DNA of 64,000 bases, taken from Caballeronia ptereochthonis. GTDB taxonomy: Bacteria; Pseudomonadota; Gammaproteobacteria; Burkholderiales; Burkholderiaceae. The stretch lies in assembly GCF_001545075.1 (NCBI RefSeq), contig NZ_FCOB02000008.1, forward strand, positions 1 to 64,000. The letters run 5' to 3'. The notes beneath the pieces are model-generated. The model saw only the letters and a program-made list of their open reading frames with translations, ran no database searches and was not told the DNA's origin. Both the position numbers and the translations under genes were made by a program. Positions 8,646-17,761 of the stretch are shown piece by piece; position 1 is the stretch's first letter, and each line of letters begins with the position of its first letter.

Positions 8646-9670
8646 GCCACGCGCTTGAACGTCCGCGCGCGATGAACGCAGCGCGCGCGACCGCGATCTG
8701 GGCCGTGCTCGGCGTGGCCGCGTTGCTCGTGCTCGTCGCGTCGCTCGCGATGGGCAGCGTCGCGTTGCCCGTATCGCGTGCCATCGGGGCGCTCTTTCAC
8801 GTGCACGCCCAAGCGCCCGACATCGCCGACGAAATCGTGCTCACGCTGCGTTTGCCGCGCGCGCTCGCGGGCTTCGCGTCGGGCGCATTGCTCGCGCTGG
8901 CGGGCGCGCTGTTGCAGGTGCTGTTGCGCAATCCGCTCGCCGAGCCGTATGTGCTCGGCGTGTCCGGCGGCGCGGCGACCTTCGCGCTTGCCGCGATGCT
9001 GGCATCGTCGCCGTGGTGGGGCATCGATCTCGCCGCGTGCGTCGGTGCGTTCGCGTCGATCGTCATCGTGCTCGGTCTCGCGCGCCGCGATCTCTGGCGC
9101 AGCGGCCAGGATGCTTCGCCGAGACTTCTGCTGACGGGCGTCGTCATCGCTTCGGGATGGGGCGCCTTGATCACGCTGATTCTGAGCATCGCGCCCGAGA
9201 ACCGGCTGCGCGGCATGATCTTCTGGCTCACCGGCGATCTCAACGGCGCGGCGGCGCCGTGGCCCGCGCTGATCGCGCTCGTCATCGCGCTCGTGCTGAT
9301 CGTGCCCGTCGCGCCGCAACTGAATGTGCTCCTGCGCGGCGACGCCACCGCGCATGCGCTCGGCGTGCCCGTCGCGCGATTGCGCCTGCGCGTGTATCTC
9401 GTCGCGTCGCTCGCGGCGGCGGCCGCGGTGACGACCGCGGGAACCATCGGCTTCGTCGGGCTCGTCGTGCCGCATCTGCTGCGGCTCGCGTTCGGCAACG
9501 ACCAGCGCATGCTCGCGCCCGCCGCCGCGCTCGCGGGCGGCCTCGCCGTGATGGCCGCCGACCTCGCCGCGCGCACGGTGATCGCGCCGGCGCAGTTGCC
9601 GGTGGGCGTCGTCACCGCGCTCATCGGCGTGCCGATGTTTCTGTGGATGCTGCTGCGGAGACCGCGATGA
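8642..9670 (+). CDS. btuC: Cobalamin ABC transporter permease (BtuC, FecCD family)
   Basis: Inner-membrane permease of the FecCD/BtuC family, 342 residues with about ten hydrophobic helices. Family blocks are visible: LRLPRALAGFASGALLALAG, LRNPLAEPYVLGVSGGA, and the cytoplasmic coupling and C-terminal block GTIGFVGLVVPHLLR. The GTG start at 8642 overlaps the btuB stop; an internal ATG at 8672 is an alternative and would lose only a short hydrophilic leader. The gene ends in an ATGA overlap with the ATPase gene. Its likely partners are the adjacent ATPase and the BtuF-like binding protein encoded on the opposite arm of the cluster. Confidence 0.92.
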   Translation: MSHALERPRAMNAARATAIWAVLGVAALLVLVASLAMGSVALPVSRAIGALFHVHAQAPDIADEIVLTLRLPRALAGFASGALLALAGALLQVLLRNPLAEPYVLGVSGGAATFALAAMLASSPWWGIDLAACVGAFASIVIVLGLARRDLWRSGQDASPRLLLTGVVIASGWGALITLILSIAPENRLRGMIFWLTGDLNGAAAPWPALIALVIALVLIVPVAPQLNVLLRGDATAHALGVPVARLRLRVYLVASLAAAAAVTTAGTIGFVGLVVPHLLRLAFGNDQRMLAPAAALAGGLAVMAADLAARTVIAPAQLPVGVVTALIGVPMFLWMLLRRPR

Positions 9671-10443
9671 GCCTGCATCTCGACGGCATCGTCCTGCGCG
9701 CGGGCGCGCGCACGCTCATCGACGGTCTCACGCAGACGATCGCATCGGGCGAAGTGTGGTGCATCGCCGGGCCGAACGGCGCGGGCAAGACGACGCTCAT
9801 CAACGTGCTCGCGGGTCTCTCGCGTCCGGCATCGGGCGGCGTGTCGCTCGACGGCCGCGCGCTCGCCTCATGGCGCGCGGGGGACCTCGCGCGCGCACGT
9901 GCGTTGATGCCGCAGGCCACGCACGACGCCTTCAGCGCGACCGTGCTCGATACCGTGCTGCTCAACCGCTTTCCGTATCTCACCGGTTGGGGCTGGGAAA
10001 GCGACGACGATCGCACGGCCGCCCGCGCCGCGCTCGATGCGCTCGGCCTCGCGTCGTTCGCCTCGCGCGATGTGCTGACGCTCTCCGGCGGCGAACGCCA
10101 GCGCGTCGCGCTGGCCGCCACGCTGTGTCAGAACGCGCCGCTGCTGTTGCTCGACGAACCGCTCGCGCATCTGGACCTGCATCACCAGATCGACTGCCTG
10201 CACGCACTGCGACACGCGGCGCAGGAGCACAAGCACACCGTAATCTTCTCGTGCCACGATCTGAATCTCGCGCGCCATTTCGCGACGCACGCGCTCTTGC
10301 TCGACGGCAAAGGCAGTGCTTGCGCGGGCCTCGTTGCCGATGTCCTCACGCCCGAACGCGCGAGCGCGGCATTCGGCTATCCGCTCGCGCTGATCCGCGA
10401 CGGCGAGCACGAAGCGCTCGTGCCTTCCATTCACCGTCCCTGA
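9667..10443 (+). CDS. btuD: Cobalamin ABC transporter ATP-binding protein BtuD
   Basis: ATPase subunit of the B12 importer, 258 residues. It has Walker A GPNGAGKTTL near residue 36, the ABC signature LSGGERQR, Walker B LLLLDEPLAHLD and a switch histidine in the IFSCHDLN block. The ATG at 9667 overlaps the permease stop by 4 nt, which settles the start; the frame continues upstream inside btuC but lacks homology there. Ten nucleotides separate its stop from cobT, consistent with one riboswitch-controlled transcript. Confidence 0.93.
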   Translation: MSLHLDGIVLRAGARTLIDGLTQTIASGEVWCIAGPNGAGKTTLINVLAGLSRPASGGVSLDGRALASWRAGDLARARALMPQATHDAFSATVLDTVLLNRFPYLTGWGWESDDDRTAARAALDALGLASFASRDVLTLSGGERQRVALAATLCQNAPLLLLDEPLAHLDLHHQIDCLHALRHAAQEHKHTVIFSCHDLNLARHFATHALLLDGKGSACAGLVADVLTPERASAAFGYPLALIRDGEHEALVPSIHRP

Positions 10444-10453
10444 AGGAATTCCG

Positions 10454-11506
10454 ATGTCCACGCTCAACGACATCCCGACGCCCCGCGCGCTCGACCTTGC
10501 GCTCGAAGCCGAACTGCGCCACGTCATCGACACGAAGACGAAGCCGCCCGGCAGCCTCGGGCGTCTCGAAGCGCTCGCGCTGCAAATGGGCCTGATTCAA
10601 CGCACGACGAAGCCGCGCATCGAGCGTCCCGCGATGATCGTGTTCGCCGCCGATCACGGCATCGCGAAAGAGGGCGTGAGCTCGTATCCGCAGGAAGTGA
10701 CCGCGCAGATGGTCGCGAATTTCCTGGCAGGCGGCGCCGCGATCAACGCGCTCTCGCGCTCGGTCGGCATGACGCTCGAAGTCGTCGATGCGGGCGTCGC
10801 GACGCCGATTCCCATCGATCGCGGCTATGAGCGCCTGTCGCTCGGACTCGGCACCCGCAACTTCGCGCAGGAGCCCGCGATGTCGCGCGAGACCGCGCTC
10901 GAAGGCATCGCGCGGGGCGCCGCGCGGGTGCGGCGTCACGCGTCGCTCGGCACGAACGTGATCGGCTTCGGCGAGATGGGCATCGCGAATACATCGGCGG
11001 CGGCGTGTCTGATGAGCCGGCTGTGCGGCTTGCCGATCGAGGAATGCGTCGGACGCGGCACGGGGCTCGACGACAAGGGTCTCGCGCGCAAGCGCGAGGT
11101 GCTTGGCCGCGCGCTCGCGTTTCATCCGGAAGCAGGCGATGCGATCGACACGCTCGCGACCTTCGGCGGCTTCGAGATCGCGATGATGACGGGCGCGTAT
11201 CTCGCCGCCGCGTGCGAAGGCATGACGATTCTCGTCGACGGCTTCATCGCAACCTCGGCGCTGCTCGTCGCCGCGAGGATCGCGCCCGAGGTGCGCGAAT
11301 ACTGCGTGTTCGCGCATGCATCGAACGAGACGGGGCATCGCCGCATGCTCGCGCATTTCGATGCCGCGCCGCTCCTGCAACTCGACTTGCGGCTGGGCGA
11401 AGGCACGGGCGCGGCGCTTGCGCTGCCGATCCTGCGCGCGGCCGTCGCCTTCGTCGACGAGATGGCGAGCTTCGAGTCCGCCGGGGTATCCAGCAAAGCC
11501 GAATGA
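10454..11506 (+). CDS. cobT: Nicotinate-nucleotide--dimethylbenzimidazole phosphoribosyltransferase CobT
   Basis: Activates the lower-ligand base: it converts nicotinate mononucleotide plus 5,6-dimethylbenzimidazole to alpha-ribazole phosphate. The 350-residue product is the expected length. Family blocks include KTKPPGSLGRLE near the N-terminus, VFAADHGIAKEGVS, GEMGIANTSAAA and the C-terminal LRLGEGTGAALALP. Glu316 of that block is the likely catalytic base, equivalent to E317 of the Salmonella enzyme. A ribosome-binding-site-like AAGGAA precedes the ATG. It is followed after one base by cobS, consistent with joint nucleotide-loop assembly. Confidence 0.96.
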   Translation: MSTLNDIPTPRALDLALEAELRHVIDTKTKPPGSLGRLEALALQMGLIQRTTKPRIERPAMIVFAADHGIAKEGVSSYPQEVTAQMVANFLAGGAAINALSRSVGMTLEVVDAGVATPIPIDRGYERLSLGLGTRNFAQEPAMSRETALEGIARGAARVRRHASLGTNVIGFGEMGIANTSAAACLMSRLCGLPIEECVGRGTGLDDKGLARKREVLGRALAFHPEAGDAIDTLATFGGFEIAMMTGAYLAAACEGMTILVDGFIATSALLVAARIAPEVREYCVFAHASNETGHRRMLAHFDAAPLLQLDLRLGEGTGAALALPILRAAVAFVDEMASFESAGVSSKAE

Positions 11507-11507
11507 G

Positions 11508-12269
11508 ATGAATCGTCCGCTCGACGAACTGCGCTATTTCTTCACGGCGCTCGGCTACTTCACACGCGTGCCGGTGCCGCGCTGGGTCGGCTTCGAGCGC
11601 GAATATCTGAACGCGGCGGCGCGCTACTTTCCGCTCGTCGGCGCGATGGTCGGCGGCGTCGCGGCGCTCGTTTATCTCGCGGCGTTGCGCGTGTTTCCGC
11701 CGGGTGTCGCGGTGCTGCTCTCGATGGCCGCGACGCTCGTGCTGACCGGCGCGTTCCACGAAGACGGCCTGGCCGATTGCGTCGATGCGTTCGGCGGCGC
11801 GTACACGCGCGAGGATGCGCTGCGCATCATGCACGACTCGCGCATCGGAGCGTTCGGCGCGATCGCGCTCGTGATCGCACTGGCGCTCAAGTGGCAGGCG
11901 CTCGCCGCGCTGCCGCCGCCACGCGCCGCGTGGATCATGGTCGCCGCGCACGCCGCAAGCCGCGCGTTCGCGATCAGCTATCTCGTCACGCTCGATTACG
12001 TGCGCGCCGAAGGCAAGGCGAAGCCCGTTGCGCAGCGGATGAGTTTCGCTGCGTTCGCGGCGGCGCTCGTGTTCGGCTTGCCGTGGCTCCTTGCGATCGG
12101 CTGGCGGCTCGCATGCTTCACGATCCTTGCGCTGATCGTGCTGCGCTTCGTCATCGGCCGCTATTTCGTGCGGCGCATCGGCGGCTATACGGGCGACTGC
12201 CTCGGCTTCGCGCAGCAGGTGTTCGAAATCGCGATCTATCTCATCGGCCTCGCATGGATCTCGTACTGA
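11508..12269 (+). CDS. cobS: Adenosylcobinamide-GDP ribazoletransferase (cobalamin synthase) CobS
   Basis: Integral membrane enzyme that joins alpha-ribazole (phosphate) to adenosylcobinamide-GDP, the last or next-to-last step of cobalamin synthesis. The 253-residue protein has several hydrophobic helices. It carries the metal-binding signature HEDGLADCVDAFGG and, near the C-terminus, GGYTGDCLGFAQQ. The ATG at 11508 lies one base after the cobT stop; the open frame further upstream is a cobT shadow. The gene ends with a 16-nt overlap into the CobC phosphatase gene. Confidence 0.94.
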   Translation: MNRPLDELRYFFTALGYFTRVPVPRWVGFEREYLNAAARYFPLVGAMVGGVAALVYLAALRVFPPGVAVLLSMAATLVLTGAFHEDGLADCVDAFGGAYTREDALRIMHDSRIGAFGAIALVIALALKWQALAALPPPRAAWIMVAAHAASRAFAISYLVTLDYVRAEGKAKPVAQRMSFAAFAAALVFGLPWLLAIGWRLACFTILALIVLRFVIGRYFVRRIGGYTGDCLGFAQQVFEIAIYLIGLAWISY

Positions 12270-12826
12270 TCCGGCATCCGGAAGTCGCCGTCGAAGCAGG
12301 CGTTTGTTACGGGCAAACGGATGTGCCCTTGCGGCGCGACGTGCGCGAACTCGCGAGCACGTTGACGACGCGCATGAACGCGCTGAGCGTGCCTGCATGC
12401 ATCGATGGCTGGCACACGAGTCCGCTTCGGCGCTGCGCGTCGCTCGCGCACGCGCTTGCCACCGGCACGCATGTCGACGCGCGCCTCTCCGAGATGCACT
12501 TCGGCGCATGGGAAGGCCGCAAGTGGGACGCGATCGATCACGCCCTCGTCGATGCATGGGCCGCCGATATCGAGCATGCGCGTCCGCATGGCGGCGAGAG
12601 TCTCGCGCAGTTCGCGGACCGCGTGCTGGCATGGTTTCGGGAGACGTGCGCGGATCGCGACGGAGCCGTGCATGTGATCGCGCATGCGGGCGTCGTGCGC
12701 GTGCTCGCTGCGCATCTGCTCGGCGTCTCGCGCGAGAACGCGCTGCAATGGCCGCTCGATTTCGGCGCGCTCGCATGGTTCAGACGGGTGCGCGGGCAAT
12801 GGCTTCTCGTGCGCTGGAACGCGTGA
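12254..12826 (+). CDS. cobC: Alpha-ribazole phosphatase CobC (histidine phosphatase family)
   Basis: A 190-residue histidine-phosphatase-superfamily protein. It begins MDLVLIRHPE, with the phosphorylated His at residue 8 in an RHPE variant of the usual RHG motif. It also contains the AWEGRKWDAI block and the second active-site histidine in VIAHAGVVRVL. In this context it most likely dephosphorylates alpha-ribazole-5'-phosphate or adenosylcobalamin-5'-phosphate. The start overlaps cobS by 16 nt. The TGA stop at 12824-12826 is directly adjacent to the stop codon of the convergent btuF gene, with no intergenic base. Confidence 0.88.
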   Translation: MDLVLIRHPEVAVEAGVCYGQTDVPLRRDVRELASTLTTRMNALSVPACIDGWHTSPLRRCASLAHALATGTHVDARLSEMHFGAWEGRKWDAIDHALVDAWAADIEHARPHGGESLAQFADRVLAWFRETCADRDGAVHVIAHAGVVRVLAAHLLGVSRENALQWPLDFGALAWFRRVRGQWLLVRWNA

Positions 12827-13723
12827 TTACTTCGGACGCCGTTCGCGCGCCGCCTCCAGGTCCCGGCAAAGCTCGGCCGCGCCCAGCGCGAGCCGAGGCG
12901 TCGGCCGGTTGATGAGGTCGCCGTCAATGCCGAAGAGATTGCCGCGCGCGACGGCGGTAAGCGAACTCCAGCGCCTCCATCGGTCGAGCGCGGGCAAGGG
13001 GCGGTCGGGTTTCGTCGCGCCCGGCGTCGCGGTGACGATCGCTTCGGGGTTGGCCGCGAGCACGGCCTCGGTCGAGATCGTCGGCACGCGCGGTTTTTCC
13101 GCCGCGAACACGTTGATGCCGCCGCACAGCCCGATCACTTCGTCGAAGACGTTCTCGCGGTTGAGCGTCATCAGCGGATCGTCCCAGACCTGATAGAACA
13201 CGCTCACGGGCGGCCGCCGCGCATAGCGCGCACGCAGCCGTGCGATGTCGCGCGTGAACGCATCGGATGCGGCGCGCGCGCTTGCCTGCGTGCCGAGCAG
13301 CGTGCCGAGCTTGTCGATGCTCGTCGCGATATCGTCGAGATGCTTCGGCTCGCTGAAGTAGATCGGGATGCCGAGCGCCATCAGCCGATCCATCTGACGC
13401 GCCGCGTTTCCATGCCGCCACACGACGATCAGATCCGGATGCAACGCGACGATGCGCTCCAGATCGAGGGCCTTGTTGTCGCCCACGCGGGGAATCGCCC
13501 GCGCTTCCTGCGGATAATCGCTGTACGTCACCGCGCCGACGATGCGCGCGCCGCCGCCCGCCGCGAACAGCAATTCGGTGACGTGCGGCGCGAGGCTGAC
13601 GACGCGTCCGGCGGGTTGGCCGAGCGTGACGGATGCGCCGCTGTCGTCGATGACGGTGATGGCGGCGTGCGCTTGTGCAATGACGAAGCCGGCCAACAAG
13701 GCAAGCGCGCGCCGCAGCCTCAC
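12827..13723 (-). CDS. btuF: Periplasmic cobalamin-binding protein BtuF
   Basis: A 298-residue class-III periplasmic binding protein. A signal peptide covers about residues 1-22 (basic RLRR then a hydrophobic run ending AQAHA). The binding domain opens with ITVIDDSGASVTL and RVVSLAPHVTELLFAAG and includes the DLIVVWRHGNA block. I chose the GTG at 13723: it directly begins the signal peptide, has an AAGGAG ribosome-binding site 8-9 nt upstream, and forms a GTGA overlap with the stop of the upstream PLP decarboxylase gene. It is the likely partner of the BtuC/BtuD permease encoded on the facing arm. Confidence 0.9.
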   Translation of the reverse strand: MRLRRALALLAGFVIAQAHAAITVIDDSGASVTLGQPAGRVVSLAPHVTELLFAAGGGARIVGAVTYSDYPQEARAIPRVGDNKALDLERIVALHPDLIVVWRHGNAARQMDRLMALGIPIYFSEPKHLDDIATSIDKLGTLLGTQASARAASDAFTRDIARLRARYARRPPVSVFYQVWDDPLMTLNRENVFDEVIGLCGGINVFAAEKPRVPTISTEAVLAANPEAIVTATPGATKPDRPLPALDRWRRWSSLTAVARGNLFGIDGDLINRPTPRLALGAAELCRDLEAARERRPK

Positions 13724-14724
13724 GCGCGGATCTCCTTCAACGCGAGCGTCAGGCGCGCCCAGTCGCCTTCCGCGCCCGGCAATCCGATCCGCAGGCTCGG
13801 CGTCATGCCGGGCGGATCGAACAGGCGCGTCCAGATGCCGCGCAGGGCGAGCGCCTGTTGAAGTTCCGGCGCTCCCGGCGTCGGCGTCCACGCGAAGAGG
13901 GGCGTTGCGCGCACGTCGAAGCCGTGGCTCGCGATCAACGCGGCGAGGCGCGCGCCATCGTGTTGCAGGCGTTCGCGCGTTTCGCGCTGCCACTCGACAT
14001 CGGCGAAGGCGGCCTCGACTGCATGGCGGGCCGGGCCGCTCACTGTCCATGCGCCGAGCGCATCGCGCAACGCATCCGTGATCGAAGGCGCCGCGAGCAC
14101 GAAGCCCGCGCGTATGCCCGCGAGGCCGAAGAACTTGCCGACCGAGCGCAGCACGACGAGTCCTTCGCGCGCGGTCTCACCGGCCAGCGACGATGCCGGA
14201 TCGACATCGGCGAAGGCTTCATCGACGATCAGCGTGCCGCCGCGCGACGCGAGGTGCTCGTGCCAGCGCAACAGCGTGTCGCGCGAGAGGCGCTCGGCGG
14301 TCGGGTTGTTCGGATTGGCGACGATCACGTGATCGAACGTGCCCGGCAAGTCGTGCGCGCCGACGTCGAGCATCGCGATGGCATGTCCCGCGCGCGTGAA
14401 CACGGGCGCATATTCGCCGTAGGTCAGCGGCGCGATGCCCGCCGTGCCGCGCGGCAACAGCGCGGGCAGCGCGCGGATCGCCGCCTGCGATCCCGCCACC
14501 GGCAGGGCGAGCGGCGCGCCGTAATGGCGCGCGGCGGAATCGGCGAGGCCGTCGTCCTCTTCCGGCAGCCTGCGCCATGCATCGGGCGGCACGGGCGGCA
14601 CGGGATAGCCGCGCGGATTGATGCCCGTCGAAAGGTCGAGCCAGTCGTCGAAAGGAATCGCATGGCGGCGCGCGGCTTCGCGCAGATTGCCGCCGTGACG
14701 GATGGGATGTGTCATGTCAGCCAC
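13720..14724 (-). CDS. cobD: Threonine-phosphate decarboxylase (PLP-dependent, CobD type)
   Basis: A fold-type I PLP enzyme of 334 residues that decarboxylates L-threonine-3-phosphate to (R)-1-amino-2-propanol phosphate, the linker that CbiB attaches to cobyric acid. It shows HGGNLREAARR at the N-terminus, DLSTGINPRG, the NPNNPTAERL substrate block, VDEAF for PLP contacts and the Schiff-base lysine K197 in SVGKFFGLAG. Naming differs between systems (CobD in Salmonella, CobC in Pseudomonas). The start could also be the ATG three codons in, at 14715. It overlaps cbiB upstream and btuF downstream, so it is a tightly coupled operon member. Confidence 0.92.
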   Translation of the reverse strand: MADMTHPIRHGGNLREAARRHAIPFDDWLDLSTGINPRGYPVPPVPPDAWRRLPEEDDGLADSAARHYGAPLALPVAGSQAAIRALPALLPRGTAGIAPLTYGEYAPVFTRAGHAIAMLDVGAHDLPGTFDHVIVANPNNPTAERLSRDTLLRWHEHLASRGGTLIVDEAFADVDPASSLAGETAREGLVVLRSVGKFFGLAGIRAGFVLAAPSITDALRDALGAWTVSGPARHAVEAAFADVEWQRETRERLQHDGARLAALIASHGFDVRATPLFAWTPTPGAPELQQALALRGIWTRLFDPPGMTPSLRIGLPGAEGDWARLTLALKEIRA

Positions 14725-15658
14725 TCGTGGTCGCGCTCAGCACGGCGAGGATCAGCAGCACCACGAGCCACATGAGCGTCGCGCGCTCGACGAGACGCAA
14801 CGCCGCGACCACATGCTTCGGGTTCGCGCTGTGGCCCGCGCCGAGCGTCGGCCGCGCTTCCAGCTTGCCGTGATAGACCGCCGTGCCGCCGATCAGCACA
14901 TTCAGGCTGCCCGCGCCCGCGGCCATCACCGGGCCGGCGTTCGGGCTGTCCCACGAGCGCGCCTGAGTGCGCCAGCAGTGCCAGGCCATGTGCGTGTCGC
15001 CCGCGAGCGCGTAGGTCGCCGCCGTGAGCCGCGCGGGGATGAAGTTGAGCACGTCGTCGAAGCGCGCCGCCGCCCAGCCGAAGCGCAGATAGCGCGGCGT
15101 GCGATAGCCCCACATCGCGTCGAGCGTGTTGGCGAGGCGGAACATGAGCGCGCCGGGGCCGCCCGCGACGGCGAACCAGAAGAGCGCGCCGAAGATCGCA
15201 TCGTTGCCGTTTTCCAGCGCCGATTCGACCGCCGCGCGCGAGAGGGCGTTTTCATCCGCCTGCGAGGTATCGCGCGAGACGATGCGCGACGTCAGCGTGC
15301 GCGCGCTGTCGATATCGCCGAAGCTCAAGGCGCGCGCGATCGGCGCGATATGCTCGCGCAGGCTCTTCGCGCCGAGCGCGAACCAGAGCAGCAGCACGTG
15401 CACGAGACACGCGTAGGAAAACGGCAGGACGCTGACGAGGATCCACGCGATGCCCACCGGCGGCGCGACCAGCATGAACCACGCGAGGATGCCCGCGGGC
15501 CGCGCGCGAAAGCCCGTGTTCATGCGCGCTTCGAGCTTCGTCGCGAGGTTGCCGAAGCCGACGAGCGGATGCCGCGCGCGCGGCTCGCCGAACAGGCGAT
15601 CGACGATCACGCCGAGCACCGCGAGCAGGGCCATCACGTAGGCGGAGAGGAGCAGCAT
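14717..15658 (-). CDS. cbiB: Adenosylcobinamide-phosphate synthase CbiB
   Basis: Membrane enzyme that condenses adenosylcobyric acid with aminopropanol (phosphate). The 313-residue protein has about six hydrophobic segments. It carries the family opening DRLFGEPRARHPLVGFGNL, the ALENGNDAIFGALFWF block, TLDAMWGYRTPRY, and the C-terminal NPKHVVAALRLV. It is called CobD in Pseudomonas nomenclature. It overlaps the decarboxylase that makes its substrate by 8 nt and follows cobU by 7 nt, so substrate supply and use are encoded side by side. Confidence 0.94.
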   Translation of the reverse strand: MLLLSAYVMALLAVLGVIVDRLFGEPRARHPLVGFGNLATKLEARMNTGFRARPAGILAWFMLVAPPVGIAWILVSVLPFSYACLVHVLLLWFALGAKSLREHIAPIARALSFGDIDSARTLTSRIVSRDTSQADENALSRAAVESALENGNDAIFGALFWFAVAGGPGALMFRLANTLDAMWGYRTPRYLRFGWAAARFDDVLNFIPARLTAATYALAGDTHMAWHCWRTQARSWDSPNAGPVMAAGAGSLNVLIGGTAVYHGKLEARPTLGAGHSANPKHVVAALRLVERATLMWLVVLLILAVLSATTSG

Positions 15659-15665
15659 CGCGGGT

Positions 15666-16229
15666 TCAGCCCTTGAGCGCGAGCGGCAGGCCCGCGACCA
15701 TCAGCGTCGCGCGCGTGCTCGCGGCGGCGACGCGCTGGTTCAGGCGGCCGAGCTCGTCGACGTAGAGACGCGTGACCGAGCCGAGCGGCACGACGCCCAG
15801 GCCGATCTCATTGCTGACCACGACGATCTTGCCGCGCGTGTCGGCGAGCGCCGAATCGAACTGCACGAAGGCTTCGCGCGTGGACTCGGGCAACACGGCG
15901 ATGTCCTGATCGGCGGAAGCGGACGAGAACAAGAGATTCGCGAGCCACAGCGTCAGGCAGTCGATCAGCACGCAATGCCCCGCGCGATCCGCCTCGCGCA
16001 GCGCACCCGCGAGATCGAGCGGCGCTTCGACGAGCGACCAGTGCGCGGGCCTGCGTTCGCGATGAAGTCTTACGCGCTCCGCGAATTCGCCATCGCCGAT
16101 GCGCGCGGTCGCGATATACGTGACGGGCAACCCGCTGTCCGCGGCAAGACGTTCGGCATGCGCGCTCTTGCCCGAGCGTGCGCCGCCGAGAACGAAGGTG
16201 ATGTCGCGCGATGGGTCGGTCGAAGTCAT
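15666..16229 (-). CDS. cobU: Bifunctional adenosylcobinamide kinase / guanylyltransferase CobU (CobP)
   Basis: A 187-residue enzyme that phosphorylates adenosylcobinamide and then transfers GMP from GTP to make adenosylcobinamide-GDP for CobS. The P-loop GGARSGKS lies at residues 15-22. The guanylylated histidine is expected in [11 protein letters not shown], and the [12 protein letters not shown] block is the family hallmark. I selected the ATG at 16229, which places the P-loop at the usual distance; an in-frame ATG at 16292 would add a leader that overlaps cobQ. It is the first gene of the minus-strand arm and lies 56 bp from the divergent cobQ, so the two promoters must share a very short region. 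Confidence 0.92.
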   Translation of the reverse strand: MTSTDPSRDITFVLGGARSGKSAHAERLAADSGLPVTYIATARIGDGEFAERVRLHRERRPAHWSLVEAPLDLAGALREADRAGHCVLIDCLTLWLANLLFSSASADQDIAVLPESTREAFVQFDSALADTRGKIVVVSNEIGLGVVPLGSVTRLYVDELGRLNQRVAAASTRATLMVAGLPLALKG

Positions 16230-16285
16230 CGCAATATTGTACCGGCGGGCTAAGATGGCGAGTTCCGCTTCGAGGGAATCTCCCC

Positions 16286-17761
16286 ATGCCATTCACGCCA
16301 CGCGGCACGCTGATGATCCAGGGCACGACCTCCGACGCCGGCAAGAGCACGCTCGTCGCCGGCCTGTGCCGTCTCGCGCGGCGCGCGGGCGTGCGCGTCG
16401 CGCCGTTCAAGCCGCAGAATATGGCGCTGAACAGCGCGGTGACCGTCGACGGCGGCGAGATCGGCCGTGCGCAGGCGCTGCAGGCGGTCGCGGCGGGCGT
16501 GCCTGCGCGCATCGACTTCAATCCGGTGCTGCTCAAGCCGACGAGCGATCGCGGCGCGCAGGTCATCATCCACGGTCACGCGCACGCGAATCTCGATGCG
16601 CGCGCGTATCACGATTACAAGCGCATCGCGCTCGATGCGGTGCTCGCGTCCTACGCGCGCTTGCGGAACGAGTTCGACGCGGTGATCGTCGAAGGCGCGG
16701 GCAGTCCCGCCGAGATCAACCTGCGCGAGGGCGATATCGCCAACATGGGATTCGCGGAGCGCGTCGATTGCCCGGTCGCGCTCGTCGCCGATATCGATCG
16801 CGGCGGCGTGTTCGCGCATTTCGTCGGCACGCTCGCATGCTTGTCGGAGAGCGAGCGCGCGCGCATTCGCGGCTTCGTCGTCAACCGGTTTCGGGGCGAC
16901 ATCGGCCTGTTGAAGCCCGGGCTCGACTGGCTGCAAGCGCAGACCGGCAAGCCGGTGCTCGGCGTGCTGCCGTATCTGCACGGCCTCACGCTCGACGCCG
17001 AGGACATGCTGCCGAGTCAGCCGCACGCGCGCGGCGCGATGCCGGCGCTGAAGGTGATCGTGCCCGCGCTGCCGCGCATCAGCAATCACACGGATTTCGA
17101 TGCGCTGCGGGCTCATCGTCAGGTCGATTTCGAATACGTGCGCGCGGGCGTCGCGCCGCCGCCCGCCGACCTGATCGTGCTGCCCGGCTCGAAAAGCGTG
17201 CAGCGCGATCTCGCCTGGCTGCGCGAAAACGGCTGGGACCGCGCGATCGACCGGCATCTGCGTTACGGCGGCAAGGTGCTCGGCATCTGCGGCGGCATGC
17301 AGATGCTCGGGCGGGAGATCGACGATCCGGATGGGGTCGAAGGCGCGGCGGGCCGTGTGAGCGGGCTCGGGCTGCTCGAGCTTTTCACCGTGCTGACGCC
17401 GCAGAAGCAACTGGAGAACGTCGCCGGTCGGTTGACCATTGGCGCCGCGGAAGCGCCCGTGCGCGGCTACGAAATCCACATGGGCCGCACGCACGGCGCG
17501 GCGCTCGCGCGGCCCCTCGTCGCGCTGGATTCGGGGCGACTCGACGGCGCCGTGTCCGAGGACGGCCAGATCGCGGCGACCTATCTGCACGGCGTGTTCG
17601 ACACGCCCGAAGCCTGTGCGGCGCTGCTCGCGTGGGCGGGCGTGAAGGACGCCGAGCCGCTCGATTATCCGGCGCTGCGCGAGGCGTCGCTCGACCGTCT
17701 GGCCGATTCGTTTGCGCAATCGCTCGATCTCGCGGCCTTGCAGGCGGCGTTCGGTCAATAG
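16286..17761 (+). CDS. cobQ: Cobyric acid synthase CobQ (CbiP)
   Basis: ATP-dependent amidotransferase that amidates four side chains of adenosylcobyrinic acid a,c-diamide. The 491-residue protein has an N-terminal dethiobiotin-synthetase-like domain with P-loop [11 protein letters not shown] (residues 13-23) and [11 protein letters not shown] class-I glutamine amidotransferase domain follows, with nucleophile C335 in [10 protein letters not shown] and the catalytic His in TYLHGVFD. The ATG at 16286 with GAGGGAA upstream is chosen over an ATG at 16211 inside cobU. The 3' end overlaps the convergent thioesterase gene by 7 bp. Its presence without ring-synthesis genes nearby implies those lie elsewhere in the genome or are absent. 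Confidence 0.95.
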   Translation: MPFTPRGTLMIQGTTSDAGKSTLVAGLCRLARRAGVRVAPFKPQNMALNSAVTVDGGEIGRAQALQAVAAGVPARIDFNPVLLKPTSDRGAQVIIHGHAHANLDARAYHDYKRIALDAVLASYARLRNEFDAVIVEGAGSPAEINLREGDIANMGFAERVDCPVALVADIDRGGVFAHFVGTLACLSESERARIRGFVVNRFRGDIGLLKPGLDWLQAQTGKPVLGVLPYLHGLTLDAEDMLPSQPHARGAMPALKVIVPALPRISNHTDFDALRAHRQVDFEYVRAGVAPPPADLIVLPGSKSVQRDLAWLRENGWDRAIDRHLRYGGKVLGICGGMQMLGREIDDPDGVEGAAGRVSGLGLLELFTVLTPQKQLENVAGRLTIGAAEAPVRGYEIHMGRTHGAALARPLVALDSGRLDGAVSEDGQIAATYLHGVFDTPEACAALLAWAGVKDAEPLDYPALREASLDRLADSFAQSLDLAALQAAFGQ

